A DNA stretch of 40,039 bases from a virus (IMGVR_UViG_3300018012_000002:1-40039), one strand, 5' to 3'. Positions 16,781 to 23,401 are shown, counted from the stretch's first letter. Notes: generated by a model from the sequence alone, not told the origin. Numbers and translations are program-made.

Positions 16781-16957
16781 CTATTTTTCTTCAAATTCTT
16801 CGATCATCCATACATATAGATCTCGAAGATTTTTTTTAAAAACAACTACGTTACAAAGAGCCCAACCATCTTCTCCATCTTCTTGGCCTGTTAGAAGATG
16901 TAACCCAAATTCGTCCATCAATCTGTTAAAATGTTCCTTTTCCTCAGTATTTAACAT
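16781..16957 (-). CDS. Small acidic protein, unknown
   Basis: This 58-residue frame starts MLNTEEKEHFNRLMDEFG and ends WMIEEFEEK. It is acidic with Trp residues and a central VVVFKKN strand. It lies directly downstream of a short GGCAN pentamer tract and ends a few bases before the connector-like gene, so the two may be coupled. No family was recognised. Confidence 0.55.
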   Translation of the reverse strand: MLNTEEKEHFNRLMDEFGLHLLTGQEDGEDGWALCNVVVFKKNLRDLYVWMIEEFEEK

Positions 16958-16965
16958 TATGATAC

Positions 16966-17040
16966 CTTGCCATACCCTGCCCAGCCGAGCTTTGCCTCGC
17001 GTCGCCTCGCCTTGCCCTGCGTTGCCCTGCCCTGCCGTGT
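16966..17040 (-). repeat. Short GGCAN/GGCGN pentamer tract
   Basis: About 15 imperfect pentamers of the GGCAN type (minus strand) fill the gap between two structural genes. It is the same motif as the long array at 25347-26325 but lacks the stem-loop units. The shared unusual motif at two loci suggests a phage-specific element rather than chance composition. Confidence 0.75.
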
Positions 17041-17054
17041 TTATTTAAGTTACT

Positions 17055-17621
17055 TTAAAACCCAAATCCTACAGGTCTTGCATCAATTCTATTTTTTACC
17101 ACGTCAACGACAATACCACCAGTGATCGTACCGATGTAACTTTGCTCTCGAATGGTTGCATCGTTCATGACTAGACGATGGTATTGGCATTTTGCCAATT
17201 GCTTCGCTAAAAGGCGTGGGATCATGATCGGCTTGTTTACAGGCACTTTCCAGAAGTGAGCAGGGTCTCTGCCGTATTTACAGGTCCATACTTCTACGTC
17301 TTCTCCGATAATTTCGTTATTTTCGACGATGCAACGAACATATTCCCAATCTTCATCGTGATATTTTTGGAAAGCTTCGTTCCAATAAACTTTGGCTTTA
17401 TCGTGGTTGGGCCGATTAATCGAGCGAATCGGTTTGAGATAAGGAGCTTCCATATCCTTTGCCTCTCTGGTCGATAAGCGGGTTTGAGGCTCTTTCTCTT
17501 CAACAGGACCCGATGCATTGAAAGGATCAAAGGATTTGATTGATTCGTTCCAATGATCAAACTTTTCTTGTGCTTTGTTGAGCTCTTTTTGACTTTCGCT
17601 ATTTACTTTTGGCTCTTTCAT
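17055..17621 (-). CDS. Structural protein, unknown (head-tail region)
   Basis: This protein has 188 residues from the ATG at 17621, preceded by AAGGG and placed just after the upstream stop. An in-frame upstream extension is open but runs through the neighbouring gene. Residues 1-70 are charged and helical. The C-terminal half contains EVWTCKYGRDPAHFWKVPVN, PRLLAKQLAKC and a beta-rich end (YIGTITGGIVVDVV). It lies between capsid-side and connector genes, which suggests a minor capsid or head-completion role. No family was recognised. Confidence 0.6.
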   Translation of the reverse strand: MKEPKVNSESQKELNKAQEKFDHWNESIKSFDPFNASGPVEEKEPQTRLSTREAKDMEAPYLKPIRSINRPNHDKAKVYWNEAFQKYHDEDWEYVRCIVENNEIIGEDVEVWTCKYGRDPAHFWKVPVNKPIMIPRLLAKQLAKCQYHRLVMNDATIREQSYIGTITGGIVVDVVKNRIDARPVGFGF

Positions 17622-17625
17622 ATTT

Positions 17626-18084
17626 TTACCCTTGTTGTTCCGGAGATACGTTGATGAACGATCCGGAGATAAATGTTTGTTGATTCGATCTACCCGATGC
17701 GTTGGTAGGACCGGAATTGGTATCTCCAATGGCAGCTACTTGCGGAGGTGTAGGGCCATAGATCGGCGATGGAATAAAAGAGCTAAATGCCACAGAGTTT
17801 ATGTCAACCGTGAATTGATCAGGAGGCGCCACAGAAATGACATATCCACTAATACCATTTAGCTCTTGAATGCCATAAGTCATGGGAATAGTAAATCTAA
17901 CTAATTGTCCTATCACAAAGTTATTAATCGATGGTGCTGATGTACTTGGAGCAGTTGTAACCGTTGTGGTGACACCATTGGTGATACTTGCGATGGTGAA
18001 ATTTGATGGAAGAAACCATAGTGGTTCAATAGGAGGATTCGTTTCGGGAGCTATAGGACCGGGAAAAGGAAAAGGAAAGCTCAT
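17626..18084 (-). CDS. Virion protein related to the next gene upstream
   Basis: This protein has 152 residues from the ATG at 18084 (MSFPFPFPGP), with GGA five bases upstream. A segment around residues 85-130 (QELNGISGYVISV, DQFTVDINSVAFSSF, PPQVAAIGDTNSG) is closely similar to part of the 381-residue protein encoded just upstream (VVNINSSNFTAF, PPQVVAVGDVN). The pair therefore arose by partial duplication. The shared fold is beta-rich, as in decoration or minor capsid proteins. Function is inferred from position next to the capsid gene. Confidence 0.6.
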   Translation of the reverse strand: MSFPFPFPGPIAPETNPPIEPLWFLPSNFTIASITNGVTTTVTTAPSTSAPSINNFVIGQLVRFTIPMTYGIQELNGISGYVISVAPPDQFTVDINSVAFSSFIPSPIYGPTPPQVAAIGDTNSGPTNASGRSNQQTFISGSFINVSPEQQG

Positions 18085-18135
18085 TAATTCCAACTTTTAT
18101 TTTTAGTATGCAATATAAAATGTTTTAACAAAACA

Positions 18136-18155
18136 GGGAAGGATTGCTCCTTCCC
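18136..18155 (-). terminator. Rho-independent terminator after the 381-residue gene
   Basis: A perfect 8-bp stem (GGGAAGGA with TCCTTCCC) and a 4-base loop are followed on the minus strand by the U-rich TGTTTTGTT. It lies between two structural genes and could lower expression of the downstream genes relative to capsid. Confidence 0.75.
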
Positions 18156-18173
18156 CTTAATCTAAAGAATAGA

Positions 18174-19319
18174 TCAGTTGACAGCTAAGTCAGCTAACTC
18201 AGCTTCCCAATAGACAACGTTTCCACTTTGTCCAACGAGAACTGCGGTTGATGCACTCACTGATTGCCCTACACCTGCTCCGATCACAAATCCTTGAGCG
18301 GTATTGTTAACAAATGCACCTTGAATTGCAGGTCCATTGATTGACGAGATACCACCCGAGTATGTTGGGAAGAATGGAGAAGGATAAAGAGCTCCGCCAC
18401 TATATGGAACACCACCGAGATTTACATCGCCGACGGCTACCACTTGTGGAGGAGAGAGACCAATAGCTTGCGCAACTGAAGGATTCGAATTGAATGCCGT
18501 AAAGTTGGAGCTATTGATGTTCACTACAAATTGAGTGTTGCTAGATAGTGATTGCACATATCCATAAACTGGAGAACCAGGGACTAATGGATTTGGCAAA
18601 CTATTTAGCTCTACGGTACCCCATACAGCTGGGATTCTGAACGCCACTTCTTGTCCCACAACGTAATTGTGGTTAGAAGCAGTTGTCACCGTAGTGCTTG
18701 ATCCAAGACTTAGCGCACTAATTACATTTACTCCAGGGAGATAATTCCATGGGAATAATACTTGTCTTACATAAGCGCCTGCTGGCGATCCTGAAAGAGC
18801 AGTATAGTTCGATTGGTTTGTGTTCCAATCGACACTAAATGTAGTTGAGCTAAGAACTGTGATCACAAATGGAATGCCAGCGATTTGTGGCATACCAGTT
18901 GACGCAGATTGGTACAGTCCTTCGAGTATTACGACTTGTCCAGAAGCTAAACCATGCGCTGAAGCGGTGGTTACGACTGCTGGGCTTGCTTTAGTAATAC
19001 CTGAAATCTGAAGTTGAGGTCCATATTGGAGCATCAATCCAGAATTTGGGCTAGATAGAGGCCCAAAAGAATTAATACCGTGACTTGATACTGCATCGCC
19101 AACGAGAACAGAACTGGAATTGTACCATTCACCAACGGCAAAGCCTTGGCCCATGGATACATCCCAATATGCGTTCAAGTTAACGCTTGCTGCTGGTCCG
19201 TTATAATAAGCGGAATAGTTGTACAACCTGACTCTATCGGGCTGGAAAGGCAGATAAACTACCTGAGCAGCACCTGAAGAAGTAAAGTGACCTTTTGCAT
19301 CTCTTGAATATTCAGCCAT
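18174..19319 (-). CDS. Abundant-type virion protein (decoration or minor capsid candidate)
   Basis: This 381-residue protein starts MAEYSRDAKGHFTSSG. It contains two related segments with ASAHGLASGQVVILEGL and ASNHNYVVGQEVAFRIP, each followed by a strand that ends in the pattern FxVxxNxxNF. The second continues into a PPQVVAVGDVN segment also seen in the next gene. The C-terminus (VGQSVSASTAVLVGQSGNVVYWEAELADL) closes a beta-rich region. It follows the capsid gene by nine bases and is followed by a terminator, so it is probably made in amounts close to capsid protein. Family not recognised. Confidence 0.6.
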   Translation of the reverse strand: MAEYSRDAKGHFTSSGAAQVVYLPFQPDRVRLYNYSAYYNGPAASVNLNAYWDVSMGQGFAVGEWYNSSSVLVGDAVSSHGINSFGPLSSPNSGLMLQYGPQLQISGITKASPAVVTTASAHGLASGQVVILEGLYQSASTGMPQIAGIPFVITVLSSTTFSVDWNTNQSNYTALSGSPAGAYVRQVLFPWNYLPGVNVISALSLGSSTTVTTASNHNYVVGQEVAFRIPAVWGTVELNSLPNPLVPGSPVYGYVQSLSSNTQFVVNINSSNFTAFNSNPSVAQAIGLSPPQVVAVGDVNLGGVPYSGGALYPSPFFPTYSGGISSINGPAIQGAFVNNTAQGFVIGAGVGQSVSASTAVLVGQSGNVVYWEAELADLAVN

Positions 19320-19328
19320 GATTACCCC

Positions 19329-22186
19329 CTAGTTCCCGCTGCGTGTGCAGAGTAGATTTCTAATCGCTGTATCTTGAGTGATCGCTTGCGCTTGTGCAAA
19401 CTTCACTGCAAGGGTCGCGTTTTGGGCTAACATCCCTGAATAGTATGGATCTCGGTAAATCAGGTTCATCGAGTAGCCATCCTGGTTGATATGGGTGATC
19501 GCTTGTTTTCCAACAACGCTATTGTAATAGACGTCTCTGGAGTTGAGCGATGCGCCACGTGCAACAGGAGCTTCCGAAGAAACTAAAATCCTGATGTTAT
19601 ATACCGATCCATATTCCGCTGGTAAAGCGTCTTTTGGTTGTGGGTACGACCACTGGGCCAAAAAGCCGCTACCAGTGAGAGCATCGAAATCTGGCTGTAG
19701 CTCAGTTGAGCTCAGCATAAAGTATGCCGAACGGACTGGGCCAGTTCCAAATTTCAAGTCGCCTTCGATCCCAGACATAAATTTATACAAAACTGTTACT
19801 TTCAGTGACTTACATCTCTGTAAGCGGGAAAATCTCTTCGGATTTTCCTCTCTATGTTTCCATAGAGGCCAGACTTTCGCATCCCTTTCGGGCCCATTCG
19901 TTAAGTCGTTCAGGCTGTAAGAATAAAATAGTTGTTTCCCATTCTGCTTTCTGTAAAAGATCTACCAATTGATCTCTACATAGTCTACAAATACAATAAT
20001 CTATGCGAGGATCTCTGTGCATAAGAGCCCCATCAGTTGATTTAGTTTCTCGACATTTATCACATTGGAAAATTTCATCGCCTAATTTCATTCACTTGCC
20101 CCTTATCACCACCGTCTTTACGCTGCGGCTTCTAAGTCAATTAGAATAGGTTTTACAACGCCTATAAGTCTAGCGTTGTTTGTGTCTAGAGTCGCTGCAA
20201 CCAACGAGAAGTCAGAGACTCCAAGATTGGTTGGGTTGTCGCTATTGGCTCCGCCGGCCGCATAAATTTGCGACGCTGCGGATACAATAAAGTCGCGAAG
20301 GATAAGCATTCTGTTACTTTTATGACCGTTATGATATTCTTAAAACTTGATCTAATGATCAATGTTCCGTGGGTCTGCTATGAGTGGGGCTCGCAGACAT
20401 CTGGCCCTGCTTTTTTCGGCTGATGAGCCATTCCGGCGAAACACCTTTGTGTCCCGTGGAATCACCCCAGCAGGGGAATAACTGGTGATCACACCCACTC
20501 ACTTTCATATTCATAACGGCGGGGAAACCTCTTCGGATCTCCCTCACTGCCTTTCTTTATTCGCAGTGTTCAGACTATCGCATATCAGTTGCTCGCTTTT
20601 ACCGAACAACTGATCCGGCTCGTTTAGTCGTTCAGACTGACCATGTAATTTTACACCAAGCCATTTCCTAAGATTTCTAACTCGGCAATCACAAAAGTAA
20701 TCACCTTCCCAGTGAATACTATCTTTTCGACGAACTCGTTTCTTTTGAAATGTCTTTTTGCTCATCATCATAATCTTGCCCCTTGTCACCCATTTGGTCC
20801 CGTGCTTTTTGGCATCGATCGCAGTAGACAACCCAAACTTGTACTCCATTTCCATTGAGTTCAAGTTCCATTTCGTTGTCTGTCTCGCGCTCACACCAAT
20901 GACACTCCATATGGGCTTCCAAGTCAATTAGAGTCGGTTTATCGAGGACTTATCTCTCAATCCTCGGCTTGTCTCATAGCGACCAAATATTTTACTGAGA
21001 CAAGCTATATTGGCCATCGCTTATGCAGCCAATCTTTCAGAAACCCAGGCGAGAACGCCTTCTTGGTCCTGAAGAATTCAATCTGTTACTTTTGTGACCA
21101 GCCGATTACAAAATGTAACCGACTGGCGGGGATGGCACTTCAACCTTCCCTCCGCAATTTTATTTATAGTTGCGGTTCAGACTTTCGCTTCACCTTTCGG
21201 TGTCCACTCGCCTAAGTCGTTCACGGTGGCTTGCGCCTTCCGCCTTGTCACCCATTTGGTCTGTTGCTTTTTGGCATCGATCGCAGTAGACAACCCAAAC
21301 TTGTACTCCAAATCCATTAAGTTCAAGTTCCATTTCGTTGTCTGTCTCGCACTCACACCAATGACACTCCATATGGGCTTCCAAGTCAATTAGAGCAGAT
21401 TTAAAGCAGGCTTTCCTTTCAGACACCTGCTCGTTGATGATACATCCTGTCTTCGTTCATCAACTATTTTTGGCACAGGATTACGCTGCCTCTTCTAAGT
21501 TATTGAGGTTAAGCGCGTTAAATCGACCAAAAAAAGCCATTTGAGCATCTATGATGTCCCTTTGTGGCACTTGTGCAGGTGGATCTCACCCTTGTTACTT
21601 TTTTTACCTTGCCACCAAGGCGGTCGGGCCTATTGCACCCGACTCACTCAGTTTCCTGAGTGTTCAGAGCACCGCATCTATCCCAATTTACTTCTGTGAA
21701 ATGTTTAAATCTTCCTAGATTTACCCATTTGTCTTCAAGTCGTCCATAAAAGACATATGTTTCGTCTTCTTTGTTCCAGGTTGAAGAGTCTTGCCACAGA
21801 CTTCCATTTGGATAGTCTTCTCGCTTGCTGCGTTCAGGCTGAATTATCTTTTTCCATCCTTCTTTATCATCAAACTTAGGATACATCGGAGATATTTTCA
21901 TAATTCTTGCCCCTTGTCGTCGCCGTCTTTACGCTGCGAGTTCCAAGTCTATCAGAGAAGATTTACCCGGGACAGATCTGTTTATCCCGCTATTTCCCAA
22001 CTGTACGGTTGGGGGAACTAACGCCCTCGGCCTCATAAATCGGCAAGTAGTACCGCCATTGGCAGGCATACTCACTTTATCACAAACGAGGATGTAGTTC
22101 ATCGTTGGCGTTGGAACGTAAAGAAGCGCCGGAGCTAAGCTCTGGAGAATCATTGGTCCCAAATTGCCAGTTGTGGTTATTGACAT
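19329..22186 (-). CDS. Major capsid protein (N4-gp56-like), split into five exons plus two micro-exons
   Basis: The spliced coding parts on the minus strand are 22186-21984, 21586-21526, 21450-21425, 21078-21027, 20983-20960, 20306-20172 and 19787-19329. They make 960 nt in one frame, or 319 residues. The joined protein reads as an N4-gp56 family capsid: GGTTCRFMRPRALVPPTV, then DPPAQVPQRDIIDAQMAFFG, IINEQVILQDQEG, LAWVSERLAVAMRQAEDL, ILRDFIVSAAS and FGTGPVRSAYFML. No single fragment is a usable capsid, and this is the only capsid candidate. I start at ATG 22186, eight bases after AGG. Splicing must work during infection or the phage makes no capsid. The family call is from sequence pattern. 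The exon boundaries come from guide pairings and frame. Confidence 0.85.
19788..20171 (-). ncRNA. Group I intron 4 in capsid gene (384 nt)
   Basis: The 5' exon ends AACGCT and pairs with the internal guide GGCGTT, with U.G at the cleavage site. The TTATA just before the guide pairs with the first bases of the next exon (TATAA), giving a P10. P7 strands GACTT (19907-19903) and AAGTC (19876-19872) flank a small P8 (CCC-GAAA-GGG). The intron ends AAAGTAACA...TTTTG, with G last. A 79-codon frame covers much of the core. Confidence 0.88.
19852..20091 (-). CDS. Intron 4-encoded small zinc-ribbon-like protein
   Basis: A 79-residue frame starts at an ATG just after the conserved AAGGGGCAAG, which can serve as ribosome site. 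It has Cys pairs CDKC and CICRLC with a His between, resembling a small zinc-binding domain. The C-terminal stretch (QPERLNEW) is simply the translation of the ribozyme P7 region, so that part of the similarity between intron frames is due to RNA, not protein. No homing-endonuclease motif (LAGLIDADG, GIY-YIG, HNH) is seen. Confidence 0.5.
   Translation of the reverse strand: MKLGDEIFQCDKCRETKSTDGALMHRDPRIDYCICRLCRDQLVDLLQKAEWETTILFLQPERLNEWARKGCESLASMET
20544..20771 (-). CDS. Intron 3-encoded basic protein
   Basis: A 75-residue frame from an ATG after AAGGGGCAAGATT starts with three Met codons and SKKTFQKKRVRRKD. It is very basic, then has GDYFCDCRVRNLRKWLG. Part of its C-terminus (QSERLNEPD) is imposed by the ribozyme P7 sequence. 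It could be an RNA-binding maturase-like peptide, but no family was recognised. It partly overlaps the zinc-ribbon frame in another phase. Confidence 0.4.
   Translation of the reverse strand: MMMSKKTFQKKRVRRKDSIHWEGDYFCDCRVRNLRKWLGVKLHGQSERLNEPDQLFGKSEQLICDSLNTANKERQ
20719..20910 (-). CDS. Intron 3-encoded zinc-ribbon-like protein
   Basis: This 63-residue frame begins MECHWCERETDNEMELELNG, with CHWC and CDRC pairs about 27 residues apart, as in small zinc ribbons. It is nearly identical to the frame in intron 2 over the first 50 residues, showing that the two introns share a recently duplicated or transferred insert. It ends in an acidic then basic tail (SKETSSSKR). No nuclease motif was recognised. 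Confidence 0.5.
   Translation of the reverse strand: MECHWCERETDNEMELELNGNGVQVWVVYCDRCQKARDQMGDKGQDYDDEQKDISKETSSSKR
20960..20983 (-). other. Micro-exon 2 (24 nt) of the capsid gene
   Basis: It encodes VAMRQAED. It is bounded by the acceptor G of the 43-nt mini-intron and the donor U of intron 3. Its bases 20979-20970 form a perfect 10-bp stem with 21005-20996 in the mini-intron, leaving the acceptor in the hairpin loop. Confidence 0.8.
20984..21026 (-). other. Core-less mini-intron 2 (43 nt) with group I guide pairings
   Basis: It contains an in-frame TAA. The 5' exon end TTGGCT pairs with GGCCAA inside the element (6 bp, with U.G at the cut). The AGCGAT before this guide pairs with GTCGCT at the start of the micro-exon (P10, 6 bp including one G.U). 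The element ends in G. There is no room for P3-P8, so it cannot be a self-sufficient ribozyme. Removal restores VSERLAVAMRQAED. Confidence 0.8.
21079..21424 (-). ncRNA. Group I intron 2 in capsid gene (346 nt)
   Basis: The 5' exon end GCAGGT pairs with the guide GCCTGC (6 bp with U.G). P7 strands GACTT (21218-21214) and AAGTC (21184-21180) enclose a P8 hairpin CACC-GAAA-GGTG at 21202-21191. The 3' end is AAAAGTAACAGATTG. P10 is weak here, unlike the other introns. It is the shortest of the four and resembles intron 3 in its first 200 nt. Confidence 0.87.
21190..21372 (-). CDS. Intron 2-encoded zinc-ribbon-like protein
   Basis: This 60-residue frame has CHWC and CDRC pairs like its relative in intron 3, followed by a basic end (RERLRRVDTER) that is the translation of the P7-P8 ribozyme region. 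It starts at the ATG of MECHWC; a TTG upstream is also in frame. The function could be intron mobility or RNA binding, but no motif proves it. Confidence 0.5.
   Translation of the reverse strand: MECHWCECETDNEMELELNGFGVQVWVVYCDRCQKATDQMGDKAEGASHRERLRRVDTER
21425..21450 (-). other. Micro-exon 1 (26 nt) of the capsid gene
   Basis: It encodes TGCIINEQ plus two bases of the next codon. It is bounded by the acceptor G of the 75-nt mini-intron and the donor U of intron 2. An 8-bp stem (GTTGATGA with TCATCAAC) joins it to the mini-intron and places the acceptor in the loop, the same layout as micro-exon 2. Confidence 0.8.
21451..21525 (-). other. Core-less mini-intron 1 (75 nt) with group I guide pairings
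   Basis: It contains TAA and two TGA codons in frame. The 5' exon end TTTTTGGT pairs with GCCAAAAA (8 bp, U.G at the cut). The ATCCTGT just before it pairs with ACAGGAT, the first bases of the micro-exon (7-bp P10), so a 15-nt guide spans the ligated junction. The element ends in G. Its first half contains ACTTAGAAG and GCAGCGTAA, which also occur near the 5' ends of introns 1 and 4. It may therefore derive from a reduced group I intron. Confidence 0.82.
21587..21983 (-). ncRNA. Group I intron 1 in capsid gene (397 nt)
   Basis: The 5' exon end CGGGAT pairs with GTCCCG (6 bp, U.G at the cut). The GATCT directly before the guide pairs with AGATC of the next exon (P10). P7 differs from the other introns on both strands (GCAGCA at 21831-21826 with TGCTC at 21671-21667), a compensatory change that supports the helix. 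P8 is CTATCC/GGATAG with a long loop. The 3' end is AAAGTAACAAGGGTG. Confidence 0.87.
21644..21901 (-). CDS. Intron 1-encoded protein, unknown
   Basis: This 85-residue frame begins after the conserved GGGGCAAG, starting MKISPMYPKFDDKEGW. It is rich in Trp, Tyr and charged residues (LWQDSSTWNKEDETYVFYG, DKWVNLGRF). It spans the ribozyme P7-P8 region, and much of it lies in the P8 loop. It is unlike the zinc-ribbon frames. No endonuclease motif was recognised. Confidence 0.5.
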   Translation of the reverse strand: MKISPMYPKFDDKEGWKKIIQPERSKREDYPNGSLWQDSSTWNKEDETYVFYGRLEDKWVNLGRFKHFTEVNWDRCGALNTQETE

Positions 22187-22192
22187 AGTCAA

Positions 22193-22400
22193 ACCTAAAC
22201 TACAAATTTGTATTCTAGTTTTGACCTTTGCGAGAGGACTTTACGCCTATGAACACAAAATCCGTCGACTGTGTGTCCACGTTTGTCAAATTTGGATACA
22301 AAACCGTCGTTTTGTATGCATAATCTAACTATTGCCTTTGCGAAGGGCTTTACGCGAGGCACATAACGCCGTGCTAGCGAAATTCAATCTATAACAAATA
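22193..22400. other. Non-coding region upstream of the capsid gene with hairpins
   Basis: No gene is visible. A perfect 9-bp stem with a 4-base loop lies at 22296-22317 (ATACAAAAC/GTTTTGTAT). Two similar segments, CCTTTGCGAGAGGACTTTACGC and CCTTTGCGAAGGGCTTTACGC (each quoted only as a theme), occur at about 22225-22247 and 22335-22356. The 22401-22537 stretch up to the tRNA-like gene holds nothing recognisable. Confidence 0.5.
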
Positions 22401-22537
22401 CTTTAATTAATGGGAAGGACGTTTCAAAATCGACAAAAATTCAGCGGTTTGATTACGATTTAGATAAATCACATTTTTACGATAGCGTATTTCCCCTGTG
22501 GGTGGTCCATGGGGGGATAAGCTTTTTATATAAGAGT

Positions 22538-22634
22538 ATGGGAGAGTAGGATTCGAACCTACACCATGCCGACCTGAGGTAATCGACAACTCTAGCGAGA
22601 CGAGCTAGCGGGTCTACCATTCCCCCATCTCCCA
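22538..22634 (-). tRNA. Type II tRNA-like gene, abnormal anticodon loop (GUC by position)
   Basis: The cloverleaf is clear: acceptor TGGGAGA/TCTCCCA, U8-G9, a Leu-like D arm (GAATGGTAGA), anticodon stem CTAGC/GCTAG, a long variable arm with a 6-bp stem (TGTCGA/TCGGCA), and T arm GTAGG-TTCGAAT-CCTAC. The loop TCGTCTC has C instead of U at 33, a pyrimidine at 37, and GUC where the anticodon should be, which does not fit Leu or Ser. The discriminator is U and no CCA is encoded. It may be a degenerate tRNA, an allo-tRNA-type molecule, or a tRNA-like structure with another role. Confidence 0.65.
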
Positions 22635-22732
22635 ATGAGTTTAACATTCATCGAGCTGATAGTTTAACATCACAAGATCATAATTTATTCTTATACAAAA
22701 GAATATATACGACCTAAGTTGGCTAAACTTTA

Positions 22733-23389
22733 TCAAAGCCTCAATCTAGACTTTAACTCCTGAAGTTTCTCATAAGCCGATTTTTGACCTGCTGGAGAAA
22801 AGTCTCCTGCGGCTGCGTAAGGCGAAGCGCCAATGCCCGAAGGCTGATAAAATGGTGTTCGTCTGTTTTGGTCGATCTTTTGCTGGACTGCAGACTTTTC
22901 TTCTTCCACTTTCTTTGAGGCCTGGATAGCTTTCATCTGTTCGTAGAGAAGCGCTTGTCGGTCAAATGTATCGGGCATTTTCAGCATTCTTTCGGCGATT
23001 GCCGGATGCTCTCTGGCGAATTTATCAATGTTTTCAGCGGATAAAACTTGGGAAAAATCGGGATTTTTCTGCATATAGTCGCGCTGTTTTTCTTGCTCTA
23101 GGAGAATTCGAGCCTTTTCTTCTGCGCGTCGGTCGATCTTTTCCTCTAGTTTCTCCTCGAACTTGTTCATTTTCTTATTGAATGATTTGTGATCCATGTA
23201 AGGCTCGTCCGAATCATCTTCATCATCATTCTTGGAGGCTTTTTGAGCTCTTTCTATAGCCTCGAGGCGCTGTTGCATTTGTAATTTTTCGGCCTTTTCC
23301 TGCTCTAATTGCTTGCGAAGCCTTTCAAAATTGAGCTCCTTTTCAGTTGGTTTTGGTGCTTCGATATTTTCCTGTGTATTGACTGTCAT
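22733..23389 (-). CDS. Scaffolding-like protein
   Basis: This 218-residue protein lies just upstream of the tRNA-like gene and capsid. It is highly charged and almost entirely helical, with coiled-coil segments at about residues 20-50 (LRKQLEQEKAEKLQMQQRLEAI) and 70-110. An acidic patch (DDEDDSDE) and a basic helical C-terminus (YEKLQELKSRLRL) match the usual layout of phage scaffolds, whose C-terminal helix binds capsid protein. It would guide procapsid assembly and leave before packaging. Support is composition and position. Confidence 0.75.
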   Translation of the reverse strand: MTVNTQENIEAPKPTEKELNFERLRKQLEQEKAEKLQMQQRLEAIERAQKASKNDDEDDSDEPYMDHKSFNKKMNKFEEKLEEKIDRRAEEKARILLEQEKQRDYMQKNPDFSQVLSAENIDKFAREHPAIAERMLKMPDTFDRQALLYEQMKAIQASKKVEEEKSAVQQKIDQNRRTPFYQPSGIGASPYAAAGDFSPAGQKSAYEKLQELKSRLRL

Positions 23390-23401
23390 ATGATCCTTGT
23401 C

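Larger units (their letters stand above)
20307..20959 (-). ncRNA. Group I intron 3 in capsid gene (653 nt)
   Basis: The 5' exon ends CGAGGAT and pairs with the guide GTCCTCG (7 bp including U.G). The preceding GATAA pairs with TTATC of the next exon as P10. P7 strands are GACTA (20629-20625) and TAGTC (20577-20573), a U-to-A change matched on the other strand relative to introns 2 and 4. P8 is the 8-bp ATCAGTTG/CAACTGAT. The 3' end is AAAAGTAACAGAATG. It is the largest intron and holds two frames. Confidence 0.88.

Noticed and set aside
16781-17050. Group I intron at the 5' end of the connector gene
   Set aside because: No GAACGACT/AGTCTGAAC-like P7 pair and no AAAGTAACA...G end before the exon. 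A plain non-ATG start is simpler.
21190-21426. Start of the intron 2 frame placed in the micro-exon
   Set aside because: The frame does continue upstream through the donor site into the exon, but that part belongs to the capsid. The ATG of MECHWC is the natural start after splicing.
20960-21525. Translational bypassing (T4 gene 60-like) as the explanation for the short interruptions
   Set aside because: Possible, but both elements have precise P1 and P10 pairings and a final G as in group I introns. The restored protein fits capsid pattern exactly at those sites. For the 75-nt element, no matching take-off and landing codons give the right length. Kept as the main alternative.
22407-22589. 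A 60-codon minus-strand frame overlapping the tRNA-like gene
   Set aside because: Its first third is the translation of the tRNA 3' half, and there is no ribosome site.
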